Assembly: GCA_900315565.1 (NCBI GenBank)
Contig: OMZS01000003.1
Span: 62,001-126,000 of the forward strand
Origin: an uncultured Prevotellaceae bacterium
GTDB taxonomy: Bacteria > Bacteroidota > Bacteroidia > Bacteroidales > Bacteroidaceae
Length of the DNA stretch: 64,000 nt
Direction of reading: 5' to 3'
Notes under the pieces: model-generated
What the model was told of the DNA's origin: nothing
The model's database searches: none
Seen by the model: the letters and a program-made list of their open reading frames with translations, nothing else
Part shown: positions 43,597-50,120 of the stretch, piece after piece
Numbering within the stretch: the stretch's first letter is position 1
Layout: each line of letters opens with the position of its first letter
Translations under genes and position numbers: made by a program

Positions 43597-43727
43597 ATGA
43601 ATACAGCCATCATGAAGGCCAAGGCCATAGAAATGGGCATTCAGGGCGTGGCCACAGCCTCGGTTTGCAGCAGTTCGGCTCGCCGAAAATTCAAGAGAAG
43701 CTGGTAGAAACCCACTATATCAGATAA
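43597..43727 (+). pseudogene. Short frameshifted gene remnant
   Basis: ATG at 43597 opens a frame reading MNTAIMKAKAIEMGIQGVAT and on to a TAG at 43707. A shift of frame near 43670 gives a more protein-like continuation, FGSPKIQEKLVETHYIR, ending at the TAA of 43725-43727. This looks like head and tail pieces of a decayed gene. I do not recognise the parent family. Confidence 0.4.
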
Positions 43728-43764
43728 TGGTTTTGTTAAGTATTTTTTTCGCCCCACATAAGTT

Positions 43765-44028
43765 ATGTTAGAACATATTGCAAATTTCACGGCATGGCCC
43801 ATACTCACCGGCATCTTGGTGGGCTACATAGCCAACCTCATCATGAGCGGAGAGGGCAAGGGATGCTGCATGAACCTCATCATGGGTATCATTGGCAGCT
43901 ATGCAGGCACCTTCATCAGCTATCTGCTGCACATCGAGCTGCTCGGCAGGGGCTATCTTACCAACTTCGTGTTTTGTGTCGTCGGCGCGGTTACAGTCAT
44001 GTGGATTTGGAGAAAGCTGTTCGATTGA
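43765..44028 (+). CDS. GlsB/YeaQ/YmgE-type small membrane protein
   Basis: An 87-residue inner-membrane protein of the transglycosylase-associated family with three hydrophobic segments (WPILTGILVGYIANLIM, MNLIMGIIGSYAGTFISYLL, FVFCVVGAVTVMWIW) and the typical glycine-rich spacing. Family members are stress-associated with no defined reaction. Located before another small membrane-protein gene. Confidence 0.82.
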   Translation: MLEHIANFTAWPILTGILVGYIANLIMSGEGKGCCMNLIMGIIGSYAGTFISYLLHIELLGRGYLTNFVFCVVGAVTVMWIWRKLFD

Positions 44029-44061
44029 ACTATGTAAGATTTTTTACCAAAAGAATAGGAA

Positions 44062-44331
44062 ATGACGTCAAATCTGTTTTACTGCTGTCTGATAGTTCTC
44101 AATATTATTACCTTCGTGGTGTATGGCATCGACAAGTGGAAAGCCATGAAGGGGCGCTGGCGCATCTCTGAGTTCACCTTGCTGCTGCTTGCCGTCATCG
44201 GGGGCAGCATCGGCGCTTTGCTCGGTATGAGGGTATGGCATCACAAAACCAAGCACTTGAAGTTCAAGTATGGAGTGCCACTTATCCTGTTGGCACAGCT
44301 GGCACTCCTTTACTTTTTTCAGTATAACTAA
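44062..44331 (+). CDS. DUF1294 small membrane protein
   Basis: An 89-residue protein with the DUF1294 pattern: VVYGIDKWKAMKGRWRISEFTLLLLAVIGGSIGALLGMRVWHHKTKH, then a final hydrophobic segment VPLILLAQLALLYFF. Function unknown. It begins 33 bases after the GlsB-like gene, so the two may be co-transcribed. Confidence 0.83.
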   Translation: MTSNLFYCCLIVLNIITFVVYGIDKWKAMKGRWRISEFTLLLLAVIGGSIGALLGMRVWHHKTKHLKFKYGVPLILLAQLALLYFFQYN

Positions 44332-44347
44332 TACAACATTCACCGGG

Positions 44348-44492
44348 TAGGAGTTATCTGTAGTTATCGGAAATTTACAGGCTTTTAGCCTGTGGAGTTA
44401 GCGGACAATAGCTTCTTTGACGTTGACACTAACGTTAACTATTGTCCGTTAACTTCACGAGCCGTAGGCTCCATAATTGCCGTTAACTCCTA
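44348..44492. other. Cloverleaf-like structured element
   Basis: An outer stem TAGGAGTTA (44348-44356) with TAACTCCTA (44484-44492) encloses three hairpins: ACAGGC/GCCTGT (44377-44393), GTTAGCGGACAATAG/CTATTGTCCGTTAAC (44397-44453, one G-T pair) and GAGCC/GGCTC (44459-44471). Together they would fold as a four-way junction. It lies between convergent genes. It could be a structured RNA or a small mobile palindromic element. Confidence 0.6.
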
Positions 44493-44518
44493 TTGACTCC
44501 CTGCACAGTGTTCCTTAA

Positions 44519-44917
44519 TCAGAGGTGTACCTCTTTTTCGAGCACCTCGCCACCTCTGATTTTGAAGGAATTCAGATGTACTCCCTCATGGAGTGAGAGG
44601 ATGGCATATCGAATGGTGGGGTCGTTGGCCAGTCGCAGGTCTTCTTGCGAGGGGCGCGAGGGCGACGCAGGATGGCTGTGCCAGTTGGCGAGTATCTTCA
44701 GCCCTTTCTGGCGGGCGTATCTGAGGGCAGCAAACTGGTCTTTGGGGGCAAAGGAGAAATGCTCTGGTGAGTGGTCGATGTTCTCCATCGGGTAATGCTC
44801 CGTCACCTCGTCGCCCTCGTCCATGCTTATGCCCAGCAGGTAGCCGCACGATTCGTTGGGTGCGTCGTTCCGCGCCTGGTTAATCAATTCGTCAATGATA
44901 TTCTGTGGTATCTTCAT
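44519..44917 (-). CDS. JAMM/Mov34-type metalloprotease for a sulfur-carrier protein
   Basis: A 132-residue stand-alone JAMM zinc protease. The full motif is present: glutamate 22 in NESCGYLLG, then H80-S-H82-P, seven residues, S90-Q-E-D93. In bacteria such proteins trim the tail of ThiS-like carriers (QbsD, HcyD) or cut carrier-amino-acid adducts (Mec+). It follows the ThiF-like and ThiS-like genes in one operon, and the carrier ends GGGCE, so trimming of its last two residues is the likely job. ATG 44917 fits family starts. The operon ends near the cloverleaf element. Confidence 0.88.
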   Translation of the reverse strand: MKIPQNIIDELINQARNDAPNESCGYLLGISMDEGDEVTEHYPMENIDHSPEHFSFAPKDQFAALRYARQKGLKILANWHSHPASPSRPSQEDLRLANDPTIRYAILSLHEGVHLNSFKIRGGEVLEKEVHL

Positions 44918-44925
44918 CTTTTTTA

Positions 44926-44996
44926 ATTCATAATTTAGAATGCATAATGCATAATCATTCAAGTTTTGGCAGTAATATATTATGCATTATAATTTA
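44926..44996 (-). repeat. ATAATGCAT-type junction repeat
   Basis: Units of TAATGCATAAT and related sequence start at the stop codon of the ThiF-like gene (44994-44996) and reach almost to the JAMM gene start. The unit differs from the GATAATTGAC type but has the same placement. Confidence 0.6.
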
Positions 44997-45806
44997 TGCT
45001 TTGTGCTTAAGGTCGCAGGCGGCCTGCGCATAGTCAATCAGGTGGTCGATGGTAGGATGGCTGCCACAGATGGCGCACGAGTCGCGATGTTTCACAGCCA
45101 CGGTGCGGAACTGCATGGTCTTGGCTTCGAAGGTGAGCAGACGGTTGGTGAGCAGCTCACCCACGCCCGTGAAGTATTTCAGCGTCTCTGCCGCCTGAAT
45201 GGTGCCCAGCATACCGGCAATGGCTCCCAGCACACCTGCCTGCGAACACGTGGGCACAGCACCTGCGGGGGGCGGCTCCTTGAACATGCAGCGGTAGCAG
45301 GCCGTTCCTGGCAAGTGGGTAAAGGTCTGACCGTTGAACCGCAGAATGCCTCCATGCGAGAAAGGCTTGCCCGCCATCACACAGGCATCGTTGATAAGGA
45401 ATTTCACGGGGAAGTTGTCCGTTCCATCCACGATGAAGTCATACTCTTTGATGATATCCAACGCGTTCGAAGAGTCGAGAAACTCGTAATAAGTGTCAAC
45501 CTTCACGTCAGGGTTGATGGCCTGTATTTTCTCCTTGGCACTCTGCACTTTCGGCACCCCCACGTCTTTTGTGAAGTGAATCACTTGGCGTTGTAGGTTC
45601 GAGAGATCTACCACGTCCGCATCAACAATGCCAATGGTGCCTATGCCAGCCGCAGCAAGATAGAGCGAAACCGGGGCACCCAGTCCTCCAGCACCTACCA
45701 CGAGCACCCGCGCGTTCATTATTTTCTCTTGTCCCTCCACGCCTACATCTTGCAACAAGATGTGTCGCGAATAGCGCTGTATCTGTTCTTCTGTAAAATC
45801 TATCAT
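44994..45806 (-). CDS. ThiF/MoeB/HesA-like sulfur-carrier activating enzyme
   Basis: Adenylates the C-terminal glycine of a ubiquitin-like sulfur carrier so that sulfur can be added as thiocarboxylate. The 270-residue protein has RYSRHILLQDVG, nucleotide loop GAGGLGAP (39-46), DADVVDLSNLQRQ (62-73), zinc cysteines C170xxC173 and C244xxC247, and the conserved cysteine 187 in PTCSQAGV. There is no rhodanese domain, so sulfur must come from a separate donor. An upstream ATG (45827) is possible. It lies 35 bases after the ThiS-like gene. Confidence 0.92.
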   Translation of the reverse strand: MIDFTEEQIQRYSRHILLQDVGVEGQEKIMNARVLVVGAGGLGAPVSLYLAAAGIGTIGIVDADVVDLSNLQRQVIHFTKDVGVPKVQSAKEKIQAINPDVKVDTYYEFLDSSNALDIIKEYDFIVDGTDNFPVKFLINDACVMAGKPFSHGGILRFNGQTFTHLPGTACYRCMFKEPPPAGAVPTCSQAGVLGAIAGMLGTIQAAETLKYFTGVGELLTNRLLTFEAKTMQFRTVAVKHRDSCAICGSHPTIDHLIDYAQAACDLKHKA

Positions 45807-45843
45807 AATAGAATCCTCAATTATCAATTGTCAATTATCAATC
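45807..45843 (-). repeat. GATAATTGAC-type junction repeat between ThiS-like and ThiF-like genes
   Basis: TGATTGATAATTGACAATTG on the minus strand begins at the ThiS-like stop and fills most of the spacer. Confidence 0.75.
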
Positions 45844-46054
45844 ATTCACAACCGCCTCCCATGAAATAGAGGAAATCTACCTTGTCGCCTTCTTTCAGTT
45901 CGATACTGTCCCAGTCTTCGCGCTCGGCAAACTCCTCGTTCACCTGTACGCTGACCATCTCTGGGTTTTCTACCAGCAACAGCTTTATCAGCTTGCTCAC
46001 GTTCAGAGGAAGCTCCACCTCCTGCACGTCGCCATTTACATAAATCTTTGCCAT
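45842..46054 (-). CDS. ThiS/MoaD-like sulfur-carrier protein with C-terminal extension
   Basis: A 70-residue beta-grasp protein: MAKIYVNGDVQEVELP, then VSVQVNEEFAEREDWDSIELKEGDKVDFLYFMGGGCE. Sulfur carriers must end in Gly-Gly to be activated; here the glycines (66-68) are followed by Cys-Glu, so two residues must be removed first. That pattern is known for QbsE (ending GGCF). ATG 46054 is supported by the -7 box 32 bases upstream. It is the first gene of the minus-strand arm and divergent from the encapsulin arm. A role in thiamine synthesis is less likely given the context. Confidence 0.9.
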   Translation of the reverse strand: MAKIYVNGDVQEVELPLNVSKLIKLLLVENPEMVSVQVNEEFAEREDWDSIELKEGDKVDFLYFMGGGCE

Positions 46055-46085
46055 AATGTGTTTTTTTTGAGTTTGAATCACGCTG

Positions 46086-46093
46086 CAAAGGTA
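46086..46093 (-). promoter_or_regulatory. Promoter of the carrier arm, -7 box TACCTTTG
   Basis: TACCTTTG on the minus strand with TTG (46114-46116) 20 bases upstream. It is the mirror image of the plus-strand promoter at 46202. Confidence 0.75.
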
Positions 46094-46111
46094 CGATGAT
46101 TCTCCGGGGAG

Positions 46112-46183
46112 CACAATCCCACAGACATGGTAAATCGCATACCACAATAAAGGTATGCAGAATGCCATAAATAGGCGATTGTG
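46112..46183. promoter_or_regulatory. Nested dyad at the centre of the divergent sulfur-locus promoters
   Basis: GCATACC (46137-46143) and GGTATGC (46152-46158) form a perfect inverted repeat with an 8-base spacer. CACAATC (46112-46118) and GATTGTG (46177-46183), which contain the two TTG -33 elements, are inverted around the same centre, 46147.5. Both -7 boxes begin 54.5 bases from that centre. The inner dyad looks like an operator for a dimeric regulator of both arms. Confidence 0.7.
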
Positions 46184-46201
46184 GGAGTGCGGATTTCGAC
46201 G

Positions 46202-46209
46202 TAACTTTG
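46202..46209 (+). promoter_or_regulatory. Promoter of the encapsulin arm, -7 box TAACTTTG
   Basis: TAACTTTG with TTG (46179-46181) 20 bases upstream, 27 bases before the DsrE-like ATG. Confidence 0.75.
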
Positions 46210-46235
46210 CACCCAGACTCAAACATTATGGAATT

Positions 46236-46715
46236 ATGGCAGAAACAAAGAAACTAAGTATCATCGCCTTTAGTGGCGATTTCGACAAACTGACGGCTGT
46301 ATTTACATTAGGTACGGGCGCGGCTGCAGTAGGCTACGAAGTGAACATCTTTTTCACCTTCTGGGGCCTCGACGCCATCAAGCAGAAGCAGGGGCGCGCC
46401 TTCGTGGGCGGCAACTGGCTGACGAAATTCTTTGGCTACATGATGGGCGGACTGAAAGTGACACCCACGAGCCGCTTCAATTTCTTCGGCATTGGCCCCA
46501 AAATTTTCCGCTATCTGATGCGCAAGAACAATGTGGCAACCCTCGAAGAACTTGTAGAGGCTGCCAAAGCCCTCGGCATCAAACTCTACGCCTGCGAAAT
46601 GGCCATGCATGTGCTGGGCTTGAAGAAGGAGGACTTTATACCCGAGGTGAAGGATGTGCTCGGCGTGGCGTCGTTCCTCAACCTTAGCGAAGGCGGACAA
46701 ACCCTGTTTATTTGA
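46236..46715 (+). CDS. DsrE/DsrF-like sulfur-transfer protein
   Basis: A 159-residue protein of the DsrE/F/DsrH-like group: KLSIIAFSGDFDKLTAVFTLGTGAAAVGYEVNIFFTFWGLDAI, GRAFVGGNW, then MMGGLKVTPTSRFNFFGIGPKIFRYLM and the cysteine in ALGIKLYACEMAMHVLGL, the position of the active cysteine in this group. These proteins relay persulfide sulfur and often stand next to TusA. It is the first gene of the encapsulin arm. ATG 46236 is chosen because upstream in-frame codons precede the promoter. Confidence 0.9.
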   Translation: MAETKKLSIIAFSGDFDKLTAVFTLGTGAAAVGYEVNIFFTFWGLDAIKQKQGRAFVGGNWLTKFFGYMMGGLKVTPTSRFNFFGIGPKIFRYLMRKNNVATLEELVEAAKALGIKLYACEMAMHVLGLKKEDFIPEVKDVLGVASFLNLSEGGQTLFI

Positions 46716-46791
46716 CAATTTGATAATTTCACAATTTCACAATTATACAATTTTACAATTTCACAATTTTTTCAAATTTACAATTTTCCCA
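46713..46791 (+). repeat. CAATTTCA-type junction repeat between DsrE-like and TusA-like genes
   Basis: TGACAATTTGATAATTTCAC and further CAATTT units start at the DsrE-like stop (46713-46715) and run to the base before the TusA-like ATG, filling the whole 76-base spacer. Confidence 0.8.
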
Positions 46792-47013
46792 ATGAAAAAA
46801 GTATTAGACATAACGAAGGAACACTGCCCGATGACTTTCGTGAAAACCAAGATAGAGCTTTCTAAGCTCCAGCCGGGCGACATTCTCGAAGTGCTGCTTG
46901 CTGAGGGCGAACCGCTCGACAACGTGCCACGCAATGCCAAAGAGCAGGGATATAACGTCCTCGCTGTAGAGCATGTAGAGGGCACAACGCATAAAGTAAC
47001 TATTAAAAAGTAA
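46792..47013 (+). CDS. TusA-like sulfurtransferase
   Basis: A 73-residue TusA/SirA-family sulfur relay protein: MKKVLDITKEHCPMTFVKTKIELSKLQPGDILEVLL, ending HVEGTTHKVTIKK. The active cysteine (12) is in CPMTFVKTK; the second position of the usual CPxP motif is threonine rather than proline, a variant of the family. Placed between DsrE-like and encapsulin genes it would accept persulfide from the cysteine desulfurase and pass it on. Confidence 0.87.
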   Translation: MKKVLDITKEHCPMTFVKTKIELSKLQPGDILEVLLAEGEPLDNVPRNAKEQGYNVLAVEHVEGTTHKVTIKK

Positions 47014-47047
47014 ATAAACAATATAAACATTAAAAACTTAAACGATT

Positions 47048-48487
47048 ATGGCAGATTCAAATCTTCAGCGCAGTGTGACCACTGCCACCGCCAGAAGACT
47101 GGCAACCACCACCAAGACAGCCCCGCAGATGGGCTCCATCACCCCACGTTTGCTCCTGAAACTCCTGCCCTGGGTGCAGGTCAGCGGCGGTACCTTCCGC
47201 GTGAATCGCACGAAAGTTGAACTGAGAAAAAACGACCGCCTGCCCATTCAGTATGCTAATGGTGTTCCTTCGTTTACAGCCAAGAGCCTGAAGGCCATTC
47301 CGCTCTTTTCTGAGTTCGACGACGAGATACTGCATCGCCTGGTGAGCTCGTTTGAAACAAAAGAGGTGGATGTGGACGAGCTGTTCGTAGAGGAGGGCAA
47401 GGACAAGCAGCGGTTCTTCATCGTGGCCAGTGGACAGGCAGAGGTCATCAGCAAAGGTCCTCATGGCGAGGACTTACGGATTGCCTTGCTGGGCGACGGT
47501 GAGTATTTCGGCGAGGCCGACCTGCTCGATGAGCAGGAATCCACCGTTTCTGTACGTGCCATCACGCCAACGGTATTCCTTGGACTGAAACTGAAAGAAC
47601 TGATTAAGTTTATCAAGGAGGTGCCCGACTTCCGTGAGACATTCAACAAGGCTGTTGACAAGCAGCTGCGCCTGAAGGCATCGGTAAACGACAACGGCGA
47701 GAAGCACATCGACCTGGTCTCTGGCCATGAGGAGGACAACATCATTCCGGAGACCTACATCGACTATGAGGAGAACCCCACGGAGTATTCGCTCAACACA
47801 CTCCAGACCGTGGTGCGTGTGCATACTCGTGTGAGCGACCTCTACAACAACCCCTACAACCAGCTGGAGGAACAGCTGCGGTTGTCCATCGAGAGCATCA
47901 AGGAGCGCCAGGAGTGGGAACTCATCAACAACAAGAAGTTTGGCTTGCTGGCTGCCGCCAATCCCGCCTACCGCATCACCACACGCTACGGTGCGCCCAC
48001 GCCCGACGACCTCGACGAGCTGCTGTCGCTGGTGTGGAAGGAGCCGGCCTTCTTCATCGCCAACCCTCGGGCCATTGCTGCCTTTGAGCGCGAATGCACA
48101 TGGCGCGGCGTACCTCCTGTAACCACCGACCTCTTTGGCACGAAGGTCATTCTGTGGCGCGGTGTGCCTCTGATTCCATCCGACAAGGTCGAGGTAGAGG
48201 GACAGTACCTCACGGGCCGCGGCGTAGGCACCACAAAGATTATCCTCGTGCGCGTAGGCGAGAAAAACCAGGGCGTGGTGGGGCTGCACCAGAGCGGTAT
48301 TCCTGGCGAGATAGCACCCTCGCTCTCTGCCCGACTGATGGGACTCGACAAATTCGGCGTAGCCTCCTATCTGCTTACCAAATACTTCTCGCTGGCCTCG
48401 CTCACCGACGATGCCATTGCTGTGCTCGAAAATGTAGAGGTGGGTTATTATCACGACTATCAGCACCGAAACAAAGTTGAGAAATAA
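47048..48487 (+). CDS. Family 2 encapsulin shell protein with inserted cNMP-binding-like domain (2B type)
   Basis: Encapsulins are HK97-fold proteins that build cargo-filled icosahedral compartments. The 479-residue protein has an N-terminal arm (MADSNLQRSVTTATARRLAT, then MGSITPRLLLKLLPWVQVSGGTFRVNR), a cyclic-nucleotide-binding-like domain (about 80-210: LFSEFDDEILHRLVSSFE, GDGEYFGEADLL at 149-160) and the capsid core (LYNNPYNQLEEQLRLSIESIKERQEWELINN, GAPTPDDLDELLSLVWKEPAFFIANPRAIAAFERE). The inserted domain marks the 2B branch. The phosphate-binding arginine expected after FGE is missing (DEQESTVSVRA, 161-171), so nucleotide binding is doubtful. The cargo gene follows 74 bases downstream. 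Confidence 0.93.
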   Translation: MADSNLQRSVTTATARRLATTTKTAPQMGSITPRLLLKLLPWVQVSGGTFRVNRTKVELRKNDRLPIQYANGVPSFTAKSLKAIPLFSEFDDEILHRLVSSFETKEVDVDELFVEEGKDKQRFFIVASGQAEVISKGPHGEDLRIALLGDGEYFGEADLLDEQESTVSVRAITPTVFLGLKLKELIKFIKEVPDFRETFNKAVDKQLRLKASVNDNGEKHIDLVSGHEEDNIIPETYIDYEENPTEYSLNTLQTVVRVHTRVSDLYNNPYNQLEEQLRLSIESIKERQEWELINNKKFGLLAAANPAYRITTRYGAPTPDDLDELLSLVWKEPAFFIANPRAIAAFERECTWRGVPPVTTDLFGTKVILWRGVPLIPSDKVEVEGQYLTGRGVGTTKIILVRVGEKNQGVVGLHQSGIPGEIAPSLSARLMGLDKFGVASYLLTKYFSLASLTDDAIAVLENVEVGYYHDYQHRNKVEK

Positions 48488-48511
48488 CAAGATGAGAAAA
48501 AAACAATAAAT

Positions 48512-48560
48512 TTCGAATCATTTTATTTCGAATCATCTCTTAAACTTCGAATCATCTCTT
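48512..48560 (+). repeat. Triple TTCGAATCAT direct repeat between shell and cargo genes
   Basis: TTCGAATCAT followed by T/C-rich bases occurs at 48512, 48527 and 48546, the last copy ending at the cargo ATG. It fills most of the spacer between the shell stop and the cargo start. Confidence 0.75.
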
Positions 48561-48561
48561 T

Positions 48562-50085
48562 ATGATAGATATACAGAATAATAACGGCTATGGACTGGAA
48601 GACCCCGGATTGGCCCTGCTGAAGCAAGTGGCGCAGAAATACTGCCCAGAAGAGTTTCAGGCCTCGCGCAAGGCGGTGCTGCCCGACGAGGTGCTCGACC
48701 TCTCTCAGCTGGCAGTCCTGTATGATGCGGCATTTCCGCATCCCGCCGGTCACCCATCCTTGCCTCAGGATGAAAAACTTCGGACTGGCGAGCTTGATTC
48801 GGGCATCGGCTTTGGCATCGGCATCCCGGAGACCCAGAAACTGCGCAACCTGCACTACGAGGAAACCGACACACTCAACTCCGAGCAGATTAAGCGCGAC
48901 TTCCCCGTGCTCCGGCAGAAGGTGAACGGCCACGACCTTGTCTGGCTCGACAATGGGGCCACCACGCAGAAGCCCAACCAGGTCATTGACAAAATCAGCC
49001 ACTACTACCGCACATACAACTCCAACATCCACCGTGGGGCCCACACCCTGGCAGCCCGCGCTACCGATGCTTACGAGGAGGCCCGCGAAAAGGTGCAGCG
49101 GTTCATCAATGCAGCCACCAGCGAGGAGATTATCTTTGTGCGTGGCACCACCGAGGGCATCAACCTCGTGGCACAAACCTACGGACGGCAGTATCTGACA
49201 CCCGGCGACGAGGTTATCGTCTCAGAGCTCGACCACCATGCCAACATTGTGCCTTGGCAGCGTGTCTGTAAAGAGCGGGGAGCCACGCTGCGCGCCATCC
49301 CCACCGACCAAAACGGCGACTTGGTGCTCTCTGAGTTCGAGCGGCTCATCACGCCCCGCACGCGGTTTGTCTCTGTGGGCCATGTGAACAATACTTTTGG
49401 CACCATCAACGATGTGCAGCGCATCATCAACATTGCCCATTCGCACCAGATTCCCGTGCTCATCGACGGAGCACAGTCCATCGCCCACACGCCAGTAGAC
49501 GTGCAGCAGCTGGGTGCCGACTTCTTTGTGTTCAGCGGCCATAAAATCTACGGACCCAACGGCATCGGGGTGGTCTATGGCCGCAAGGAGCTGCTCGACA
49601 AGATGCAGCCCTGGCAGGGTGGCGGCAATATGATCAAGGACGTCACCATCGAGCGCACCGAGTACAATGTGCCGCCCGCCCGATTCGAGGCTGGCACGCC
49701 CAACGTGGCAGACGCCATCGGGCTGGGTGCTGCTCTCGACTACGTGTCGCATCTGGGCATCCGCAACATTGAGCACCACGAGCACCAGCTGACGGAATAT
49801 GCCCGCGAGCAGCTCGCCCAGATACCCGGCCTTACGCTCATCGGCAATCCCAAGCAGCGCGTGTCGGTGGTAAGCTTCGTGCTCGACGGCATCCCCGTGC
49901 CCGAGGTGGGCACTCTGCTCGACAAGGAAGGCATTGCCGTGCGAGCAGGTCACCACTGTGCCCAGCCTGCCCTGCGCGCCCTCGGCTACGAAATGAGTGT
50001 CCGTCCCACCTTCGCCCTTTACAACACCCGCGAGGACGTTGACCGCCTCGTCGTGGCGGTTCGTAAGATTGTCGGCCAACGCTAA
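48562..50085 (+). CDS. Encapsulated cysteine desulfurase (SufS-like with N-terminal cargo extension)
   Basis: PLP enzyme that removes sulfur from cysteine to form alanine and an enzyme persulfide. The 507-residue protein has an extra N-terminal region of about 108 residues (with LYDAAFPHPAGHPSLP and GIGFGIGIPETQKL) before the SufS-type core (DFPVLRQKVNGHDLVWLDNGATTQKP). Lys 328 in SGHKIYGPNG binds PLP and Cys 466 in RAGHHCAQP is the persulfide residue of the type II class. The extension is the hallmark of cysteine desulfurases packaged in family 2 encapsulins. Known relatives accumulate elemental sulfur inside the shell. Confidence 0.94.
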   Translation: MIDIQNNNGYGLEDPGLALLKQVAQKYCPEEFQASRKAVLPDEVLDLSQLAVLYDAAFPHPAGHPSLPQDEKLRTGELDSGIGFGIGIPETQKLRNLHYEETDTLNSEQIKRDFPVLRQKVNGHDLVWLDNGATTQKPNQVIDKISHYYRTYNSNIHRGAHTLAARATDAYEEAREKVQRFINAATSEEIIFVRGTTEGINLVAQTYGRQYLTPGDEVIVSELDHHANIVPWQRVCKERGATLRAIPTDQNGDLVLSEFERLITPRTRFVSVGHVNNTFGTINDVQRIINIAHSHQIPVLIDGAQSIAHTPVDVQQLGADFFVFSGHKIYGPNGIGVVYGRKELLDKMQPWQGGGNMIKDVTIERTEYNVPPARFEAGTPNVADAIGLGAALDYVSHLGIRNIEHHEHQLTEYAREQLAQIPGLTLIGNPKQRVSVVSFVLDGIPVPEVGTLLDKEGIAVRAGHHCAQPALRALGYEMSVRPTFALYNTREDVDRLVVAVRKIVGQR

Positions 50086-50120
50086 CACAAAAAGTAAATC
50101 GAAATAACAAAAAACAGAAA

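Noticed and set aside
44348-44492. tRNA or riboswitch
   Set aside because: The fold looks cloverleaf-like but is about twice tRNA size, lacks T-loop and anticodon features, and lies between convergent gene ends rather than before a gene.
45842-46054. ThiS for thiamine synthesis
   Set aside because: No thiG, thiH, thiC or thiE nearby, and the C-terminal extension plus JAMM protease point to a different sulfur-carrier pathway; not fully excluded.
47048-48487. Phage major capsid protein as sign of a prophage
   Set aside because: The HK97-type protein has an inserted cNMP-like domain and is followed by a desulfurase cargo gene; no other phage genes are present, so encapsulin fits.
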